DNA of 64,000 nucleotides from Flavobacteriales bacterium (lineage in GTDB: Bacteria; Bacteroidota; Bacteroidia; Flavobacteriales_F; PHOS-HE28), in assembly GCA_016788635.1 (NCBI GenBank), contig JAEUSU010000004.1:101018-165017 (forward strand), read 5' to 3'. The notes beneath the pieces were generated by a model. It was not told the DNA's origin, searched no databases, and saw nothing but the letters and a program-made list of their open reading frames with translations. A program made the translations under genes and the position numbers. Each line of letters opens with the position of its first letter. Positions within the stretch are counted from its first letter, which is position 1. Below are positions 40,895-50,621 of the stretch, in pieces.

Positions 40895-42804
40895 GCGGGG
40901 CTGCTCCCTTGTCCGTCTTTTCCTTCAGCTGCCAAGGGGGCGCCGAAGTTAGCGTAGGGTGAGTTCTGACTGTGGTACTCGGGCACCAGGGCCTTCATCG
41001 CTTGCACGATCGCCGCGGCCTCGCGCCGGGTGTATGCTTCCAACAGGTCATTGAACGCGCGCTGCCAGGCCTTCGGGTCCATCTCACGCACCTGGCCGAT
41101 GAGGATGCGCGGGTGGTGCGTGGGGCGGCTGTTCTCCTGCGTGGCCAGCAGCTCCTCATAGAGCTTCTCACCGGGACGCAGGCCGGTGTAGGTGATGGCG
41201 ATGTCCGTGCCCGGTTCCTTGCCGCTGAGGCGGATCATGCGCTCGGCGAGATCGGCGATGCGCATGGGCTGCCCCATGTCGAAGAGGTAGATCTCGCCAC
41301 CCTGGCCCATGGCCGCGGCCTCAAGCACCAGCCGGCAGGCCTCGGGAATGGTCATGAAGAAACGGGTCACTTCCGGGTGGGTCACCGTGACCGGCCCGCC
41401 TTCGGCGATCTGGTGCCTGAACAGGGGGATCACCGAGCCGTTGCTGCCCAGCACGTTGCCGAAGCGCGTGGTGACAAAGCGCGTGGCACAGCCTTCCACC
41501 GCCAGCGCGTGCACCACCTGCTCGGCGATGCGCTTGCTGGCCCCCATCACGCTGGTGGGGTTCACGGCCTTGTCCGTGCTGATGAGCACGAAGCGCTCCA
41601 CCCCCAGCTCACAAGCCAGCGCGGCCACGGTGCGCGTGCCCGATACGTTGGTGCGGATGGCTTCCTCCGGCTGGGCCTCCATCAGGGGCACGTGCTTGTA
41701 GGCGGCCGCGTGGAAGACCACCTCCGGACGGAACCCGGTCATGACGGCACGCATGCCAGCTTCATCACGCACGTCGCCCACATGGGTGGTGTAATGCCGG
41801 GGTGCGCTGCGCCGTACCAACTCCATGTCCAGGTCGTAGAGCGCGCTTTCGGCATTGTCCACGAGCATGAGCTTCCCGGTGCCCAGCGCGAGCAGCTGCC
41901 GCACCAGTTCGCTGCCGATGCTGCCGGCGGCACCGGTCACCAGGATGCGCTTGCCCGCGAGGTGGGTGCGCACGGCCGTCTCCTCCAGCTGGATCACCGG
42001 GCGTCCCAGGAGGTCCTCGATGCGCACCTCGCGGATCTGCGCGGGGCTCAGGCGCCCACCGATCCAATCCGCCACCGGGGGCACGTTCAACACCTTGATG
42101 CCGCGCGTGAGGCAGGCGTCCACCACGCGACGCCGGTGCTCGGGGTCGGGGTTCTGGATGGCGATGATGAGCTGGTCCGGCCGCAACGCGTCCAGCACCC
42201 TGGCCAGGTCGTCCGTGCCGTACACCATCGCGCCTTCCAATCGCTTGCCCACCTTGCGCACATCATCGTCCACAAAGCCGGCCACGGCGTAGCGCGCAGT
42301 GCCTTCGCGCTCCAGCGTGCGTTTGGTGATGAGGCCCGCTTCGCCGGCGCCATGGATCAACACCTGCACCTTCTGCTTTCCGCTGGACAGTGAACGCAGG
42401 TGAAGCAGCTTCACGGCCACGCGCAGGGCGATCAGCAGGATCAAGGTGCCCATGGCATCGATGATCACCACCGAAGTGGGCAGGAAGAAAGCCCGGTCGT
42501 ACAGGAAGTAGCGGGCGTAGTTCAGCACGGCCAGCAAGAGCGAACCGGCCACGACCGTTAAGAAGATCCGGCGCGCATCACTGGTGCTGGTGTAGCGCAC
42601 CATGGCCTTGTGCGTGCCGCTCACCAGGAAGGTGGCCAGCCGCACCGCGAGGAATACCGGCAGCGCCACCAAAGCCAGCCGCACCTCGAAGCCGGGCACA
42701 TCGAAGTTGAAGCGCAATTGGTAGGCGCCTGCCAGCGAGACCAGGCAGAGGCCCAGGTCGATGAGCAGGATCACCCAGCGGGGCAGCGCGAGGTTCACCA
42801 CCAT
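40891..42804 (-). CDS. CapD/WbpM-type nucleotide-sugar 4,6-dehydratase
   Basis: The 637 residues start with four membrane helices (LALPRWVILLIDLGLCLV...). A first soluble domain follows (KVQVLIHGAGEAGL), then the SDR catalytic domain with VTGAAGSIGSELVRQL. SADPTS-type motifs of this family appear as STDKAVNPTSVMGASKRIAE. Enzymes of this type dehydrate UDP-GlcNAc to a 4-keto-6-deoxy sugar at the membrane. Its product could feed the DegT aminotransferase at 36251. In the TSVMGASK motif methionine replaces the usual tyrosine, as in the long WbpM-type dehydratases. The start at 42804 lies 4 nt after a TATCTTGG box. Confidence 0.93.
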   Translation of the reverse strand: MVVNLALPRWVILLIDLGLCLVSLAGAYQLRFNFDVPGFEVRLALVALPVFLAVRLATFLVSGTHKAMVRYTSTSDARRIFLTVVAGSLLLAVLNYARYFLYDRAFFLPTSVVIIDAMGTLILLIALRVAVKLLHLRSLSSGKQKVQVLIHGAGEAGLITKRTLEREGTARYAVAGFVDDDVRKVGKRLEGAMVYGTDDLARVLDALRPDQLIIAIQNPDPEHRRRVVDACLTRGIKVLNVPPVADWIGGRLSPAQIREVRIEDLLGRPVIQLEETAVRTHLAGKRILVTGAAGSIGSELVRQLLALGTGKLMLVDNAESALYDLDMELVRRSAPRHYTTHVGDVRDEAGMRAVMTGFRPEVVFHAAAYKHVPLMEAQPEEAIRTNVSGTRTVAALACELGVERFVLISTDKAVNPTSVMGASKRIAEQVVHALAVEGCATRFVTTRFGNVLGSNGSVIPLFRHQIAEGGPVTVTHPEVTRFFMTIPEACRLVLEAAAMGQGGEIYLFDMGQPMRIADLAERMIRLSGKEPGTDIAITYTGLRPGEKLYEELLATQENSRPTHHPRILIGQVREMDPKAWQRAFNDLLEAYTRREAAAIVQAMKALVPEYHSQNSPYANFGAPLAAEGKDGQGSSPA

Positions 42805-42808
42805 GCGG

Positions 42809-42816
42809 CCAAGATA
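42809..42816 (-). promoter_or_regulatory. -7-like box (TATCTTGG) for the CapD/WbpM-like gene
   Basis: The minus strand reads TATCTTGG, one base from TANNTTTG, ending 4 nt before ATG 42804. Transcription would begin at the start codon itself. Confidence 0.4.
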
Positions 42817-42883
42817 GCGGGGCGGCCACCTTTGAAGAGGCTCGGCGTCTTCTTCGCAACTTCGCCGCCCATACCCCCCGATC

Positions 42884-43882
42884 ATGCCCACTTCACTCGT
42901 CACCGGCGGCGCCGGCTTCATGGGCGCCCATGTGGTGCGCGAACTGCTGGCCATGGGCCACACCGTGGTGGCCCTCGACGACCTCAGCGGCGGTTTCGCC
43001 GACCAGGTGGACCCTCGCGCCACCTTCGTGCAGGGCAGCATCAACGACTACGCGCTTGTGGACGCGCTGTTCGCGCAGCACCGCTTCGATCACGTGTACC
43101 ATCTGGCGGCTTATGCGGCAGAGGGCCTCAGCCACTTCATCCGCAGCTTCAACTACCAGAACAACCTCATCGGCAGCATCCACCTCATCAACGCCAGTGT
43201 GCGGCATGGGGTGAAGTGCTTCGTGTTCACCAGCAGCATCGCGGTGTACGGCGCGCTGCAGCCGCCCATGCGCGAGGACATGATGCCGAAGCCTGAGGAC
43301 CCCTACGGCGTGGCCAAGCTGGCCGTGGAGATGGACCTGTACGCCGCGCGGCACATGTTCGGCCTCAACTACGTGGTCTTCCGCCCGCACAACGTGTACG
43401 GCGAGTTCCAGAACATCGGCGACCGCTACCGCAACGTGGTGGGCATCTTCATGAACCAACTGATGCAGGGCCTGCCGCTGAGCGTGTTCGGCGATGGCGA
43501 GCAGCAGCGTGCCTTCAGCTACATCGGCGACATCGCCCCGCTGATGGCGCGCTGTGTGGAGGTGCCCGCGGCCTACGGCGAAGTGTTCAACATCGGGGCG
43601 GACACGCCCTACACCGTGAACCAGCTGGCCCGGGCGGTGATGCAGGCCATGGGCGTGGAGGGCGTGGTGAAGCACGTGGAGGCCCGCAACGAGGTGGTGC
43701 ATGCCTGGAGCGACCATTCCAAGCTGCACCGCGTGTTCGGCCCGCAACCCTCAACCCCCTTGGTGGACGGCCTGCGCCGCATGGCGGAATGGGCGCGACG
43801 CGTCGGTGCCCGGCAGAGCAAGCCCTTTGGGCACATCGAGATCGAGCAGAAGCTGCCGCCGGTTTGGAAACAGCAGGCATGA
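42884..43882 (+). CDS. NAD-dependent UDP-sugar epimerase (GalE-like)
   Basis: The 332 residues show the Rossmann start SLVTGGAGFMGAHVVREL, the catalytic YxxxK in DPYGVAKLAVEMD, and RPHNVYGEFQNIGDRYRNV. These match extended SDRs that epimerise UDP-glucose or UDP-GlcNAc at C4. YAAEGLSHFIRSFNYQNNLIG lies at the substrate site. It diverges from the CapD/WbpM-like gene (79 nt between starts) and overlaps the methyltransferase gene by ATGA. Exact sugar unknown. Confidence 0.9.
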   Translation: MPTSLVTGGAGFMGAHVVRELLAMGHTVVALDDLSGGFADQVDPRATFVQGSINDYALVDALFAQHRFDHVYHLAAYAAEGLSHFIRSFNYQNNLIGSIHLINASVRHGVKCFVFTSSIAVYGALQPPMREDMMPKPEDPYGVAKLAVEMDLYAARHMFGLNYVVFRPHNVYGEFQNIGDRYRNVVGIFMNQLMQGLPLSVFGDGEQQRAFSYIGDIAPLMARCVEVPAAYGEVFNIGADTPYTVNQLARAVMQAMGVEGVVKHVEARNEVVHAWSDHSKLHRVFGPQPSTPLVDGLRRMAEWARRVGARQSKPFGHIEIEQKLPPVWKQQA

Positions 43883-44784
43883 CCTGGACACCGCCGTACA
43901 CGGCTTCGCCCCTCCGCGAGGTGCAGGTGGGGGCGTTGGGTGTGGCGTGCTTTGGTGAGGATGGCGCGAACCGCCACGAGGAAACCATCCGCAGCTTTGG
44001 CGAGGAGTGGGCGAAGTTCCATGCCTTCGATGCCGGCGAGATCGAGCGTGCGGGCAACGAGTATTTCGACATCGTGCCCGGTGGATTGCTGGGCCCCGGC
44101 GTGCTGGCCATGGACCTGGGCTGCGGCAGCGGCCGCTGGTCGCGCTACCTGAGCGAACGCGTGGGGCACGTGGAGGCCGTTGACCCCAGCGATGCCGTGC
44201 TGCATGCCGCCCGCGTGCATGGCGACCGGCCCAATGTGCGCTGGACCCGCGCCGGCGTGGACAACATCCCCTTCGCCGACGGCACTTTCGACCTGATCAT
44301 CTGTCTGGGGGTGTTGCATCACGTGCCGGACACGCCCGATGCGGTGCGCAAGGCCGCGGCCAAGCTCAAGCCCGGTGGGCATCTGCTGCTCTACCTCTAC
44401 TATGCGCTGGACGGCCGCAGTGCCCTGTACCGGGCCCTGTTCCATTTCAGCGACCTGCTGCGGCAACTCATCCACCGCCTGCCCGGGCCGCTGAAACGCG
44501 GGGTGTGCGACCTGATCGCCTTCACCGTGTACCTGCCCCTGCGCCAGCTGGCCCGCGCCGCCAAGGCCATGGGCTTCAAGGGCTGGCGCCGGCTGCCGCT
44601 GTTCTACTACCACGACAAGAGCCTTACCGTGTTGCGCAACGATGCGCTCGACCGCTTCGGCACCCCGCTGGAGCAGCGCTTCACCCAGCAACAGATGGAG
44701 GCCATGATGCGCGATGCCGGCATGGACGACGTGCGTTTTTCCACCGGCCCGCCGTACTGGCACGCCTTGGGGCGCCGCAAGTGA
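43879..44784 (+). CDS. SAM-dependent methyltransferase (glycan-linked)
   Basis: The 301 residues contain the class I methyltransferase core: AMDLGCGSGRWSRYLSERVG (SAM motif I), VEAVDPSDAVLHAARV, and ICLGVLHHVPDTPDAV. The N-terminal part (FGEEWAKFHAFD) precedes it, and a long C-terminal helical extension follows. It overlaps the epimerase upstream (ATGA), and a glycosyltransferase follows 21 nt later, so it probably methylates a glycan sugar or lipid-linked precursor. Substrate unknown. Confidence 0.85.
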   Translation: MTWTPPYTASPLREVQVGALGVACFGEDGANRHEETIRSFGEEWAKFHAFDAGEIERAGNEYFDIVPGGLLGPGVLAMDLGCGSGRWSRYLSERVGHVEAVDPSDAVLHAARVHGDRPNVRWTRAGVDNIPFADGTFDLIICLGVLHHVPDTPDAVRKAAAKLKPGGHLLLYLYYALDGRSALYRALFHFSDLLRQLIHRLPGPLKRGVCDLIAFTVYLPLRQLARAAKAMGFKGWRRLPLFYYHDKSLTVLRNDALDRFGTPLEQRFTQQQMEAMMRDAGMDDVRFSTGPPYWHALGRRK

Positions 44785-44789
44785 GCGCC

Positions 44790-44797
44790 TAAATTCG
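44790..44797 (+). promoter_or_regulatory. -7-like box (TAAATTCG) for the glycosyltransferase at 44806
   Basis: TAAATTCG is one base from TANNTTTG and ends 8 nt before ATG 44806, although the upstream gene ends only 5 nt before it, so this may be an internal promoter. Confidence 0.35.
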
Positions 44798-44805
44798 CGG
44801 CGCCC

Positions 44806-45903
44806 ATGCCCCGCATCCTCTTCATCGCCAGCCACCGCATGGGGCGTGCACCGGGCCAGCGTTTCCGCTTCGAGCAGTACTTCGACCACCTGGAACGCAA
44901 CGGCTTCTCCTGCGAGTTGAGCCACCTGGTGTCCGAAGCGGATGACCGTGTGCTCTACCGCAAGGGGCACTACCTCTCCAAGGCGCGCTTTGTTCAGCGC
45001 TGCATCGCCAGGCGGATGGAGGACGTGCGCCGGATGAATGCGTTCGACATCATCTTCATTTTCCGCGAGGCCCTCATGACACGGTCCACCCGTTTCGAGA
45101 AGGCCTTCCGCCGCTCGCGGGCGAAGCTGGTCTTCGACTTCGATGATGCCATCTGGCTGCAGAACGTGAGCGCCGCCAACAAGGCGTGGTCCTGGATGAA
45201 GGACCCCGGCAAGACCTCGCGCCTCATTGCCTCTTCCGACCTCGTCTTTGCCGGCAATGCCTACCTGGCCGACTATGCGCGCGGCTTCAACCCGGCGGTG
45301 GAGGTGGTGCCCACCACCATTGACACCGAGGAGTACCAACCCCGTGCGGAACGCCGTGAAGGCCCCGTTTGCATCGGCTGGAGCGGCAGCATCACCACCA
45401 TCCAGCATTTCCAGTATGCCATTCCCGCCTTGAAGGCCATCCGCGAACGCTTCGGCGAGCGCGTGACCTTCCGCGTGATCGGCGACGGCTCCTACCGTGG
45501 ACCGGAGCTTGGCATAGAAGGGCTGCCGTGGAGGAGGGAGACCGAGCTGGACGACCTGCGGGCCATGGACATCGGCATCATGCCCCTGCCGGATGATGAG
45601 TGGGCGCGCGGCAAATGCGGCTTGAAAGGCTTGCAGTACATGGCCCTGGGCATCCCCACCCTCATGTCGCCCGTGGGCGTGAACGCCGAGATCGTGCAGG
45701 ACGGCGCGAATGGCTATCTGCCCAGGACAACGGATGAATGGGTGCAGCGCCTGAGCCTGCTCGTGGAAGATGCCGACCTTCGTGGGCGCCTGGGCCAGGC
45801 CGCGCGCCGCACCGTGGAGGAGCGGTATTCCGTGCATGCCTGGCGCGATCGCTATATTCACCTGTTCAATAACCTGCTCGCCCCGCATGGAGACCGCCAC
45901 TGA
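44806..45903 (+). CDS. GT4-like glycosyltransferase
   Basis: The 365 residues are a GT-B enzyme: N-terminal [18 protein letters not shown] (basic arm), [13 protein letters not shown], and the interdomain [17 protein letters not shown]. The donor domain has [40 protein letters not shown]. The last 17 nt overlap gcvT (start 45887), so the glycan unit runs straight into a one-carbon metabolism gene. Acceptor and donor are unknown. Confidence 0.88.
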   Translation: MPRILFIASHRMGRAPGQRFRFEQYFDHLERNGFSCELSHLVSEADDRVLYRKGHYLSKARFVQRCIARRMEDVRRMNAFDIIFIFREALMTRSTRFEKAFRRSRAKLVFDFDDAIWLQNVSAANKAWSWMKDPGKTSRLIASSDLVFAGNAYLADYARGFNPAVEVVPTTIDTEEYQPRAERREGPVCIGWSGSITTIQHFQYAIPALKAIRERFGERVTFRVIGDGSYRGPELGIEGLPWRRETELDDLRAMDIGIMPLPDDEWARGKCGLKGLQYMALGIPTLMSPVGVNAEIVQDGANGYLPRTTDEWVQRLSLLVEDADLRGRLGQAARRTVEERYSVHAWRDRYIHLFNNLLAPHGDRH

Positions 45904-47002
45904 CCTGAAGAAGACCCCGCTCACGCACGTTCATGAAGCCCTCGGCGCCAAGCTGGTGCCCTTCGCCGGCTATCTCATGCCGGTGCAGTACAGCGGGGTG
46001 AACGACGAGCACCTCACCGTGCGCAACAGCGTGGGCATGTTCGATGTGAGCCACATGGGCGAGTTCCTGGTACGTGGCCCCGGCGCGTTGGACCTCATCC
46101 AGAAGGTGACCAGCAACGATGCCTCCGCACTGGTGCCCGGCAAGGTGCAGTACTCCTGCATGCCCAACGGCAAGGGCGGCATTGTGGACGACCTGCTCGT
46201 GTACCGCATGGAGCATGGCGATGACAAGCATTACGTGCTGGTGGTGAACGCCAGCAACATGAAGAAGGACTGGGACTGGATCACGGCGCACAACACCTTT
46301 GATGCGCAACTGGAGGACATCAGCGACCGCATGGCCCTGCTGGCGGTGCAGGGGCCCAAGGCCGTGGACACCTTGAAGGGGCTTTTCGCCGAGGACATCG
46401 CCTCCATGCCCTACTACACGGCCATGTATGCCGAAATGAAAGGCGTGGGGCTGGTGCTCATCAGCACCACCGGCTACACCGGAGCGGGCGGCTATGAGGT
46501 GTACGTGCCGAACCCCCTGGCAGAGAAAGCCTGGAACGCGGTGATGGTGGCGGGCGCGCCTTATGGCATCAAACCGTGCGGCCTGGCCGCGCGCGACACC
46601 CTGCGCCTGGAGATGGGCTTCTGCCTGTATGGCAATGACATTGACGACAGCACCTCGCCGATCGAGGCGGGCCTGGGTTGGATCACCAAGTTCACCAAGG
46701 CCTTCATGGACGGCGACCGGCTGAAGGAGCAGAAGGAAAAGGGGGTGGCCCGCAAGCTCGTTGGGTTTGAGATGATCGATCGCGGGATCCCGCGCCACGG
46801 CTATCCCATCGTGGACGCCGCCGGTGCGGTGATCGGCACGGTGACCAGTGGCACGCAAAGCCCCTCCCTGCAGAAGGGCATCGGCATGGGCTATGTGCCC
46901 GTGGCGCTGAGCAAGCCCGGCAATGAGATCCTTGTGGACGTGCGCGGCAAGGCCCTGAAGGCCCGCGTGGTCAAGATCCCCTTCCTTACCAACGCCTCAT
47001 GA
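45887..47002 (+). CDS. gcvT: Glycine cleavage system T protein (aminomethyltransferase)
   Basis: The 371 residues transfer the aminomethyl carbon of lipoyl-H to tetrahydrofolate in glycine breakdown. Signature parts are [48 protein letters not shown], and the folate site region [17 protein letters not shown]. Length is normal for the family. It overlaps the upstream glycosyltransferase by 17 nt and the ComB-like gene by 4 nt (ATGA). Confidence 0.96.
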   Translation: METATDLKKTPLTHVHEALGAKLVPFAGYLMPVQYSGVNDEHLTVRNSVGMFDVSHMGEFLVRGPGALDLIQKVTSNDASALVPGKVQYSCMPNGKGGIVDDLLVYRMEHGDDKHYVLVVNASNMKKDWDWITAHNTFDAQLEDISDRMALLAVQGPKAVDTLKGLFAEDIASMPYYTAMYAEMKGVGLVLISTTGYTGAGGYEVYVPNPLAEKAWNAVMVAGAPYGIKPCGLAARDTLRLEMGFCLYGNDIDDSTSPIEAGLGWITKFTKAFMDGDRLKEQKEKGVARKLVGFEMIDRGIPRHGYPIVDAAGAVIGTVTSGTQSPSLQKGIGMGYVPVALSKPGNEILVDVRGKALKARVVKIPFLTNAS

Positions 47003-47763
47003 AGCCCGTTTCCAACCAACCCGACTACAAATACCGGGTGGAGGTCTGCTTCCTCCCCGGGCAGTACCCGCTCTACGCGAAGGACATGGGCATCGTGGTG
47101 GTGATCGACGTGCTGCGTGCCACCAGCGCCATGGTCACCGCCTTCGATCACGGCGTGGACCGCATCATTCCCGTGGCCACCATCGAGGAGGCCACGCAAT
47201 ACATCGGGCTGCCTGGCTACATCGTGGCGGCCGAGCGCAACGGCGAGGTGGTGGACGGCTTCCAGTACGGCAACTCGCCGCTCGCCTTCAAGGGGCAGGA
47301 CCTGCGCGGCAAGACCATCGTCATCACCACCACCAATGGCACACGTGCCATCAACCTGGCGCGCAACGCCCGGCAATTGGTGGTGGGTGCCTTCTTGAAC
47401 ATGACCGCCCTGAGCGAGTGGTTGGTGAAGCAGAATGACAACATTCTGCTGCTGTGCAGCGGCTGGCGCGACAAGTTCAACCTGGAGGACAGCATCTTCG
47501 CCGGGGCGGTGATGGACCGCCTGTTGGAGAGCGGCAAGTTCGGGGTGGAGGAGGACAGCAGCATTGCGGCCAAGTACCTCTACCTGGCGGCCCGTGAGAA
47601 CTTCCTGAGCCTGCTGAAGGCCGCGCCCCGCCGCCGCCGGCTGGAGCAGTTGAAGCTGCAGGACGATGTGAAGTTCTGCCTGACACCCGACCAGAGCAGC
47701 ATGATCCCCGTGCTCCGCGATGGGGTGCTGGTGCCCATGGTGCACGAGCCGGTGAACACCTGA
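46999..47763 (+). CDS. comB: 2-phosphosulfolactate phosphatase (ComB)
   Basis: The 254 residues match Com[22 protein letters not shown] near the start, [19 protein letters not shown], and [11 protein letters not shown]. The enzyme removes phosphate from 2-phosphosulfolactate; outside methanogens its role is less clear (sulfolactate metabolism or a related phosphatase). It overlaps gcvT by ATGA, and its stop overlaps the next start by one base (TGATG). Confidence 0.9.
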   Translation: MKPVSNQPDYKYRVEVCFLPGQYPLYAKDMGIVVVIDVLRATSAMVTAFDHGVDRIIPVATIEEATQYIGLPGYIVAAERNGEVVDGFQYGNSPLAFKGQDLRGKTIVITTTNGTRAINLARNARQLVVGAFLNMTALSEWLVKQNDNILLLCSGWRDKFNLEDSIFAGAVMDRLLESGKFGVEEDSSIAAKYLYLAARENFLSLLKAAPRRRRLEQLKLQDDVKFCLTPDQSSMIPVLRDGVLVPMVHEPVNT

Positions 47764-48770
47764 TGTTCCGCTTCCGGTACAAACTTGTACTGTGCATGGC
47801 CGTGGCGGTCCTGCTTTGGCCGTGGTGCACTGCGGAACGCGCGGGTGCCTGGGGCTTCTACGGTCACCGCCGCATCAACCGCATGGCCTGTTTCACCCTG
47901 CCCCCCAAGCTTTTTCCCTTTTTCAAGCGGCACATCGACTTCCTCACCGACCACGCCGTGGATCCCGACCGACGACGCTACGCGGTGGATGGTGAGGCCC
48001 CGCGCCACTACATCGACATCGATCACTACGCACATCATGGCGAGGACCCCTTCGAGGTGGTGCCGCGCAGGTGGAACGAGGCCTTGACCAGGTTCACCGA
48101 GGACACCCTGCAGACATACGGCATCGTACCCTGGCACATCGATCTGATGCACCACCGGCTGGTGAAGGCTTTCCGCAGTTTGAACGTGGATGCCATCCTG
48201 CGCGTGGCCGCCGACCTGGGCCATTATGTGGCCGATGCGCACGTGCCGCTGCACACCACTGAGAACTACAACGGCCAGCTCACCAACCAGGTCGGCATCC
48301 ATGCCTTTTGGGAAAGCCGCATCCCGGAGCTCAGCGCGGAGAAGTACGACCACTTCGTGGGCCGCGCGGCATACCTGGATTCACCCCTTGACGCGGCCTG
48401 GGAGGCCGTGCGGGCCAGTCACCATGCGGTGGACAGCGTGCTGCGCCTGGAGCGGGAGATCGCCCAGCGCTTCCCCGAGGACCAGCAGTACAGCTTCTCC
48501 GACCGCGGCCGTGGCGCCGTACGCACCCAGAGCCCGGAGTTCGCGCGGGCTTACGAGGAGGCCATGGGTGGCATGGTGGAGCGCCGCATGAACGCCTCCA
48601 TCATCATGCTCGGCAGCTTCTGGTACACCGCCTGGGTGGATGCCGGCCAGCCCGACCTGCGCGTGCTGGACAACAAGGCCGTGAGCGACAGCCTCAAGAA
48701 GGTGATCGCGGCGGAAGAAGAGCAGTACCGCATGGCCACCCGCGCCTTCGGCCGCGATCATCCGGAATAA
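47763..48770 (+). CDS. Zinc-dependent phospholipase C / S1-P1 nuclease-like secreted protein
   Basis: The 335 residues start with a signal peptide (KLVLCMAVAVLLWPWCTA). The mature chain opens AWGFYGHRRINRMA, the Trp and His used for zinc in this fold. HYIDIDHYAHHGEDP and DLGHYVADAHVPLHTTENYNG supply more His/Asp ligands, and GIHAFWESRIPEL the last pair. Proteins like this are annotated as zinc-dependent phospholipase C or S1/P1 nuclease relatives; which substrate it uses is open. Probably periplasmic. Confidence 0.75.
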   Translation: MFRFRYKLVLCMAVAVLLWPWCTAERAGAWGFYGHRRINRMACFTLPPKLFPFFKRHIDFLTDHAVDPDRRRYAVDGEAPRHYIDIDHYAHHGEDPFEVVPRRWNEALTRFTEDTLQTYGIVPWHIDLMHHRLVKAFRSLNVDAILRVAADLGHYVADAHVPLHTTENYNGQLTNQVGIHAFWESRIPELSAEKYDHFVGRAAYLDSPLDAAWEAVRASHHAVDSVLRLEREIAQRFPEDQQYSFSDRGRGAVRTQSPEFARAYEEAMGGMVERRMNASIIMLGSFWYTAWVDAGQPDLRVLDNKAVSDSLKKVIAAEEEQYRMATRAFGRDHPE

Positions 48771-48789
48771 GCGGGTGCGGAATGACGGG

Positions 48790-48836
48790 AGGGTGGGAAG
48801 ATGGAAACGTGAGAATGTGGCAATAGGAGAATGGGA
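48790..48836. repeat. Degenerate GAATGTGG-type repeats
   Basis: GGGTGGGAAGATGGAAACGTG, GAGAATGTGG and GAATGGG units repeat at about 10-12-nt spacing, the reverse strand of the motif at 37521-37560. Confidence 0.5.
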
Positions 48837-48938
48837 CGTGCCCGTTCAACGGGCGATCGGCAGCGGCGCGCACGTGCCGACTCGCCGCGCTCAAACACTG
48901 GCCGCTTGCGAACGGGTGAACTCGCCGTTTGATCTTTT

Positions 48939-49424
48939 CTAACCGGCCTTCAAGGCCATCATCTTCAGGCAGGCAATGGCGCAATCCACGCCCTTGTTGC
49001 CATGGCGGCCGCCGCTGCGGTCGCGGGCCTGCTGCAGGGTGTCATCCGTAAGCACACCGAAGATCACCGGCACGCTGAACTTGAGGCCCACGGCCATGAT
49101 GCCCTGTGTGGCGCCCTGGCACACGAAGTCGAAATGCGGGGTCTCGCCGCGCACCACGCTGCCCAGGCAGATCACGCCGTCAAGGCCGCCGCGCTCCAGC
49201 AGGAATTGGGCACCGGCGGCCAGCTCGTAGCTGCCCGGTACCCAGGCTTCGATCAGATTCTCCTTCAACACTCCGTGGTGGAGCAGGGTATGCTGTGCGG
49301 CACGGCGCAGGCTGTCGGTGATCTCGCGGTTCCACTCGCTCACCACCAGCGCCACGCGGTATGGGCTGCCGTCCGGCACACCGGCCGGGTCGTACGTGCT
49401 TAAATGATGCGCGGCGGTGGCCAT
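48939..49424 (-). CDS. ribH: 6,7-dimethyl-8-ribityllumazine synthase (RibH)
   Basis: The 161 residues form one subunit of the icosahedral or pentameric lumazine synthase, the penultimate step of riboflavin synthesis. Visible sites are VALVVSEWNREITDSL, VPGSYELAAGAQ, CLGSVVRGETPHFDFVC (with the conserved His), and PVIFGVLTDDTLQQARDRSGG. Start 49424 fits the family. It lies 14 nt downstream of the TPR gene stop on the same strand, an arrangement that suggests one transcript. Confidence 0.96.
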   Translation of the reverse strand: MATAAHHLSTYDPAGVPDGSPYRVALVVSEWNREITDSLRRAAQHTLLHHGVLKENLIEAWVPGSYELAAGAQFLLERGGLDGVICLGSVVRGETPHFDFVCQGATQGIMAVGLKFSVPVIFGVLTDDTLQQARDRSGGRHGNKGVDCAIACLKMMALKAG

Positions 49425-49438
49425 GCGCTGCGGGTGGC

Positions 49439-50128
49439 TCAGCCGGCCATCTGCTCGGCGCGGCCCAGGTGCTTGCGCGCCTGCATCACCTCGGCCGAGT
49501 TCGGGAACTCCTGCGCGATGCGGCCGAAGGCTTTGGCGGCCTTCTTCCAATCCCCCTTCTCCTGGTAGATCAGCCCGGCCTTCATCAGGAACAGCGGGGT
49601 GGTGAAGTCGTTGGTCTCCATGCTGGCGGCCTTCTCGAACCGGGCCAGCGCCTCGTCCGTGCGGCCCAGTTCCACCAGCGCATCGCCCTGGTTGCCCACG
49701 GCCAGCACGCGCAGCACGTCATCGCCCGGGCTTGCCTTCTTATAGTGCTCGATGGCCAGTTCGTATTCGCCCTTTTGCATGTAGATGCTGCCCAGGTAGA
49801 AGTGGGCCAGGCTGCCGCTGGGTGTGCCGCCGTATTCGCTGGCGATGTAGTCGAAACCATAGTAGTTGCCGTCGCCGTTGATCGCCTTGTCCAGCGAATC
49901 GATCTCGAAATAGTACTGCGCCTTCCAGATGTTCTCGGAAGCTTCCGTGGCGCGCGGCTCGGCGTAGAGCTTCTTGTAGCCCACGGCCAGCAGCACCACG
50001 ACCACCAGGCCCAGGCCGCCGTAGGTCACGGCCTTCTTGTTGTTCTCGATCCACAACTCGGTGCGGGTGTACACCTCACCGAGGTCAAGGTCCTTCTGTT
50101 CGGTTTCCGGGGCGTGCTTGGTGGACAT
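49439..50128 (-). CDS. TPR membrane protein (YfgM-like)
   Basis: The 229 residues have an N-terminal cytoplasmic part (EQKDLDLGEVYTRTELWIENN), one membrane helix (VTYGGLGLVVVVLLAVG, about residues 34-51), and a periplasmic TPR domain (SLAHFYLGSIYMQKGEYELA, GDALVELGRTDEALARFEKA, GLIYQEKGDWKKAAKAFGRI). This is the YfgM-like layout of envelope chaperone adaptors. It is followed by ribH. A TATTTTTG box at 50162-50169 is the likely promoter. Confidence 0.82.
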   Translation of the reverse strand: MSTKHAPETEQKDLDLGEVYTRTELWIENNKKAVTYGGLGLVVVVLLAVGYKKLYAEPRATEASENIWKAQYYFEIDSLDKAINGDGNYYGFDYIASEYGGTPSGSLAHFYLGSIYMQKGEYELAIEHYKKASPGDDVLRVLAVGNQGDALVELGRTDEALARFEKAASMETNDFTTPLFLMKAGLIYQEKGDWKKAAKAFGRIAQEFPNSAEVMQARKHLGRAEQMAG

Positions 50129-50161
50129 GTGAAAGCGGGTTCGGGGCCTGTTGGCGGGGCG

Positions 50162-50169
50162 CAAAAATA
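50162..50169 (-). promoter_or_regulatory. Bacteroidota -7 box (TATTTTTG) for the TPR-ribH unit
   Basis: Exact TANNTTTG match on the minus strand, 33 nt before ATG 50128. Confidence 0.5.
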
Positions 50170-50398
50170 GAGGTTTTCGGTTGGTGGGGAAGGGGTTGGG
50201 AGCGGACCTTCGGTGCGACCGGTCAGCGGTGGTTGCCCAGGAGGACGAGATGGGCTGTTCCTGCGTGCTTCTCGTCATGCGATCTGCCCCGATGAATGCG
50301 GGGGAATGATGGCACTTGTTCTTCCATTGCGGCTACCTGCTGCACCGCGGGCAACCGATCCCTTCACGAACACAACCAGTCGGGCGCCGGACGACAAC

Positions 50399-50417
50399 CC
50401 TGCCTGCGGCAGGCAGG
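50399..50417. repeat. 19-bp palindrome CCTGCCTGCGGCAGGCAGG
   Basis: Identical to the palindrome at 55576-55594, and related to the 15-bp one at 27142-27156. Each is between genes. Confidence 0.7.
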
Positions 50418-50565
50418 CCCAACGGCAGTCCGTGGGGAACCAATCGGCTGAAATTCGTGTAGCCAAAACATGATGCATCGAATTATCCATCAGGCATACG
50501 AGTATTGGATTCTTCTGCTACTTACACCATCATGAATTCGCAGCCTGCCTTCCTATTCCTTCGCT

Positions 50566-50621
50566 CCGCAGAGCCGCAGAGCCGCAGAGCCGCGGAGCCG
50601 CGGAGCCGCAGAGCCGCAGAG
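50566..50621. repeat. Seven tandem 8-bp units (CCGCAGAG/CCGCGGAG)
   Basis: Units read CCGCAGAG three times, CCGCGGAG twice, then CCGCAGAG twice, with no spacers. The motif is unlike a CRISPR array (no spacers, unit too short). Confidence 0.75.

Noticed and set aside
40943-40955. TAACTTCG on the minus strand, resembling a -7 box for the hypothetical gene at 40490
   Set aside because: It lies inside the CapD/WbpM-like coding region and fits its codons; the two genes overlap, so a separate promoter is not needed.
43609-45924. 771-codon minus-strand frame opposite the methyltransferase and glycosyltransferase
   Set aside because: Composition typical of antisense of GC-rich genes; crosses two genes with clear motifs.
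50566-50621. Tandem units considered as a CRISPR array
   Set aside because: Units are 8 bp with no spacers, and no cas gene is present.
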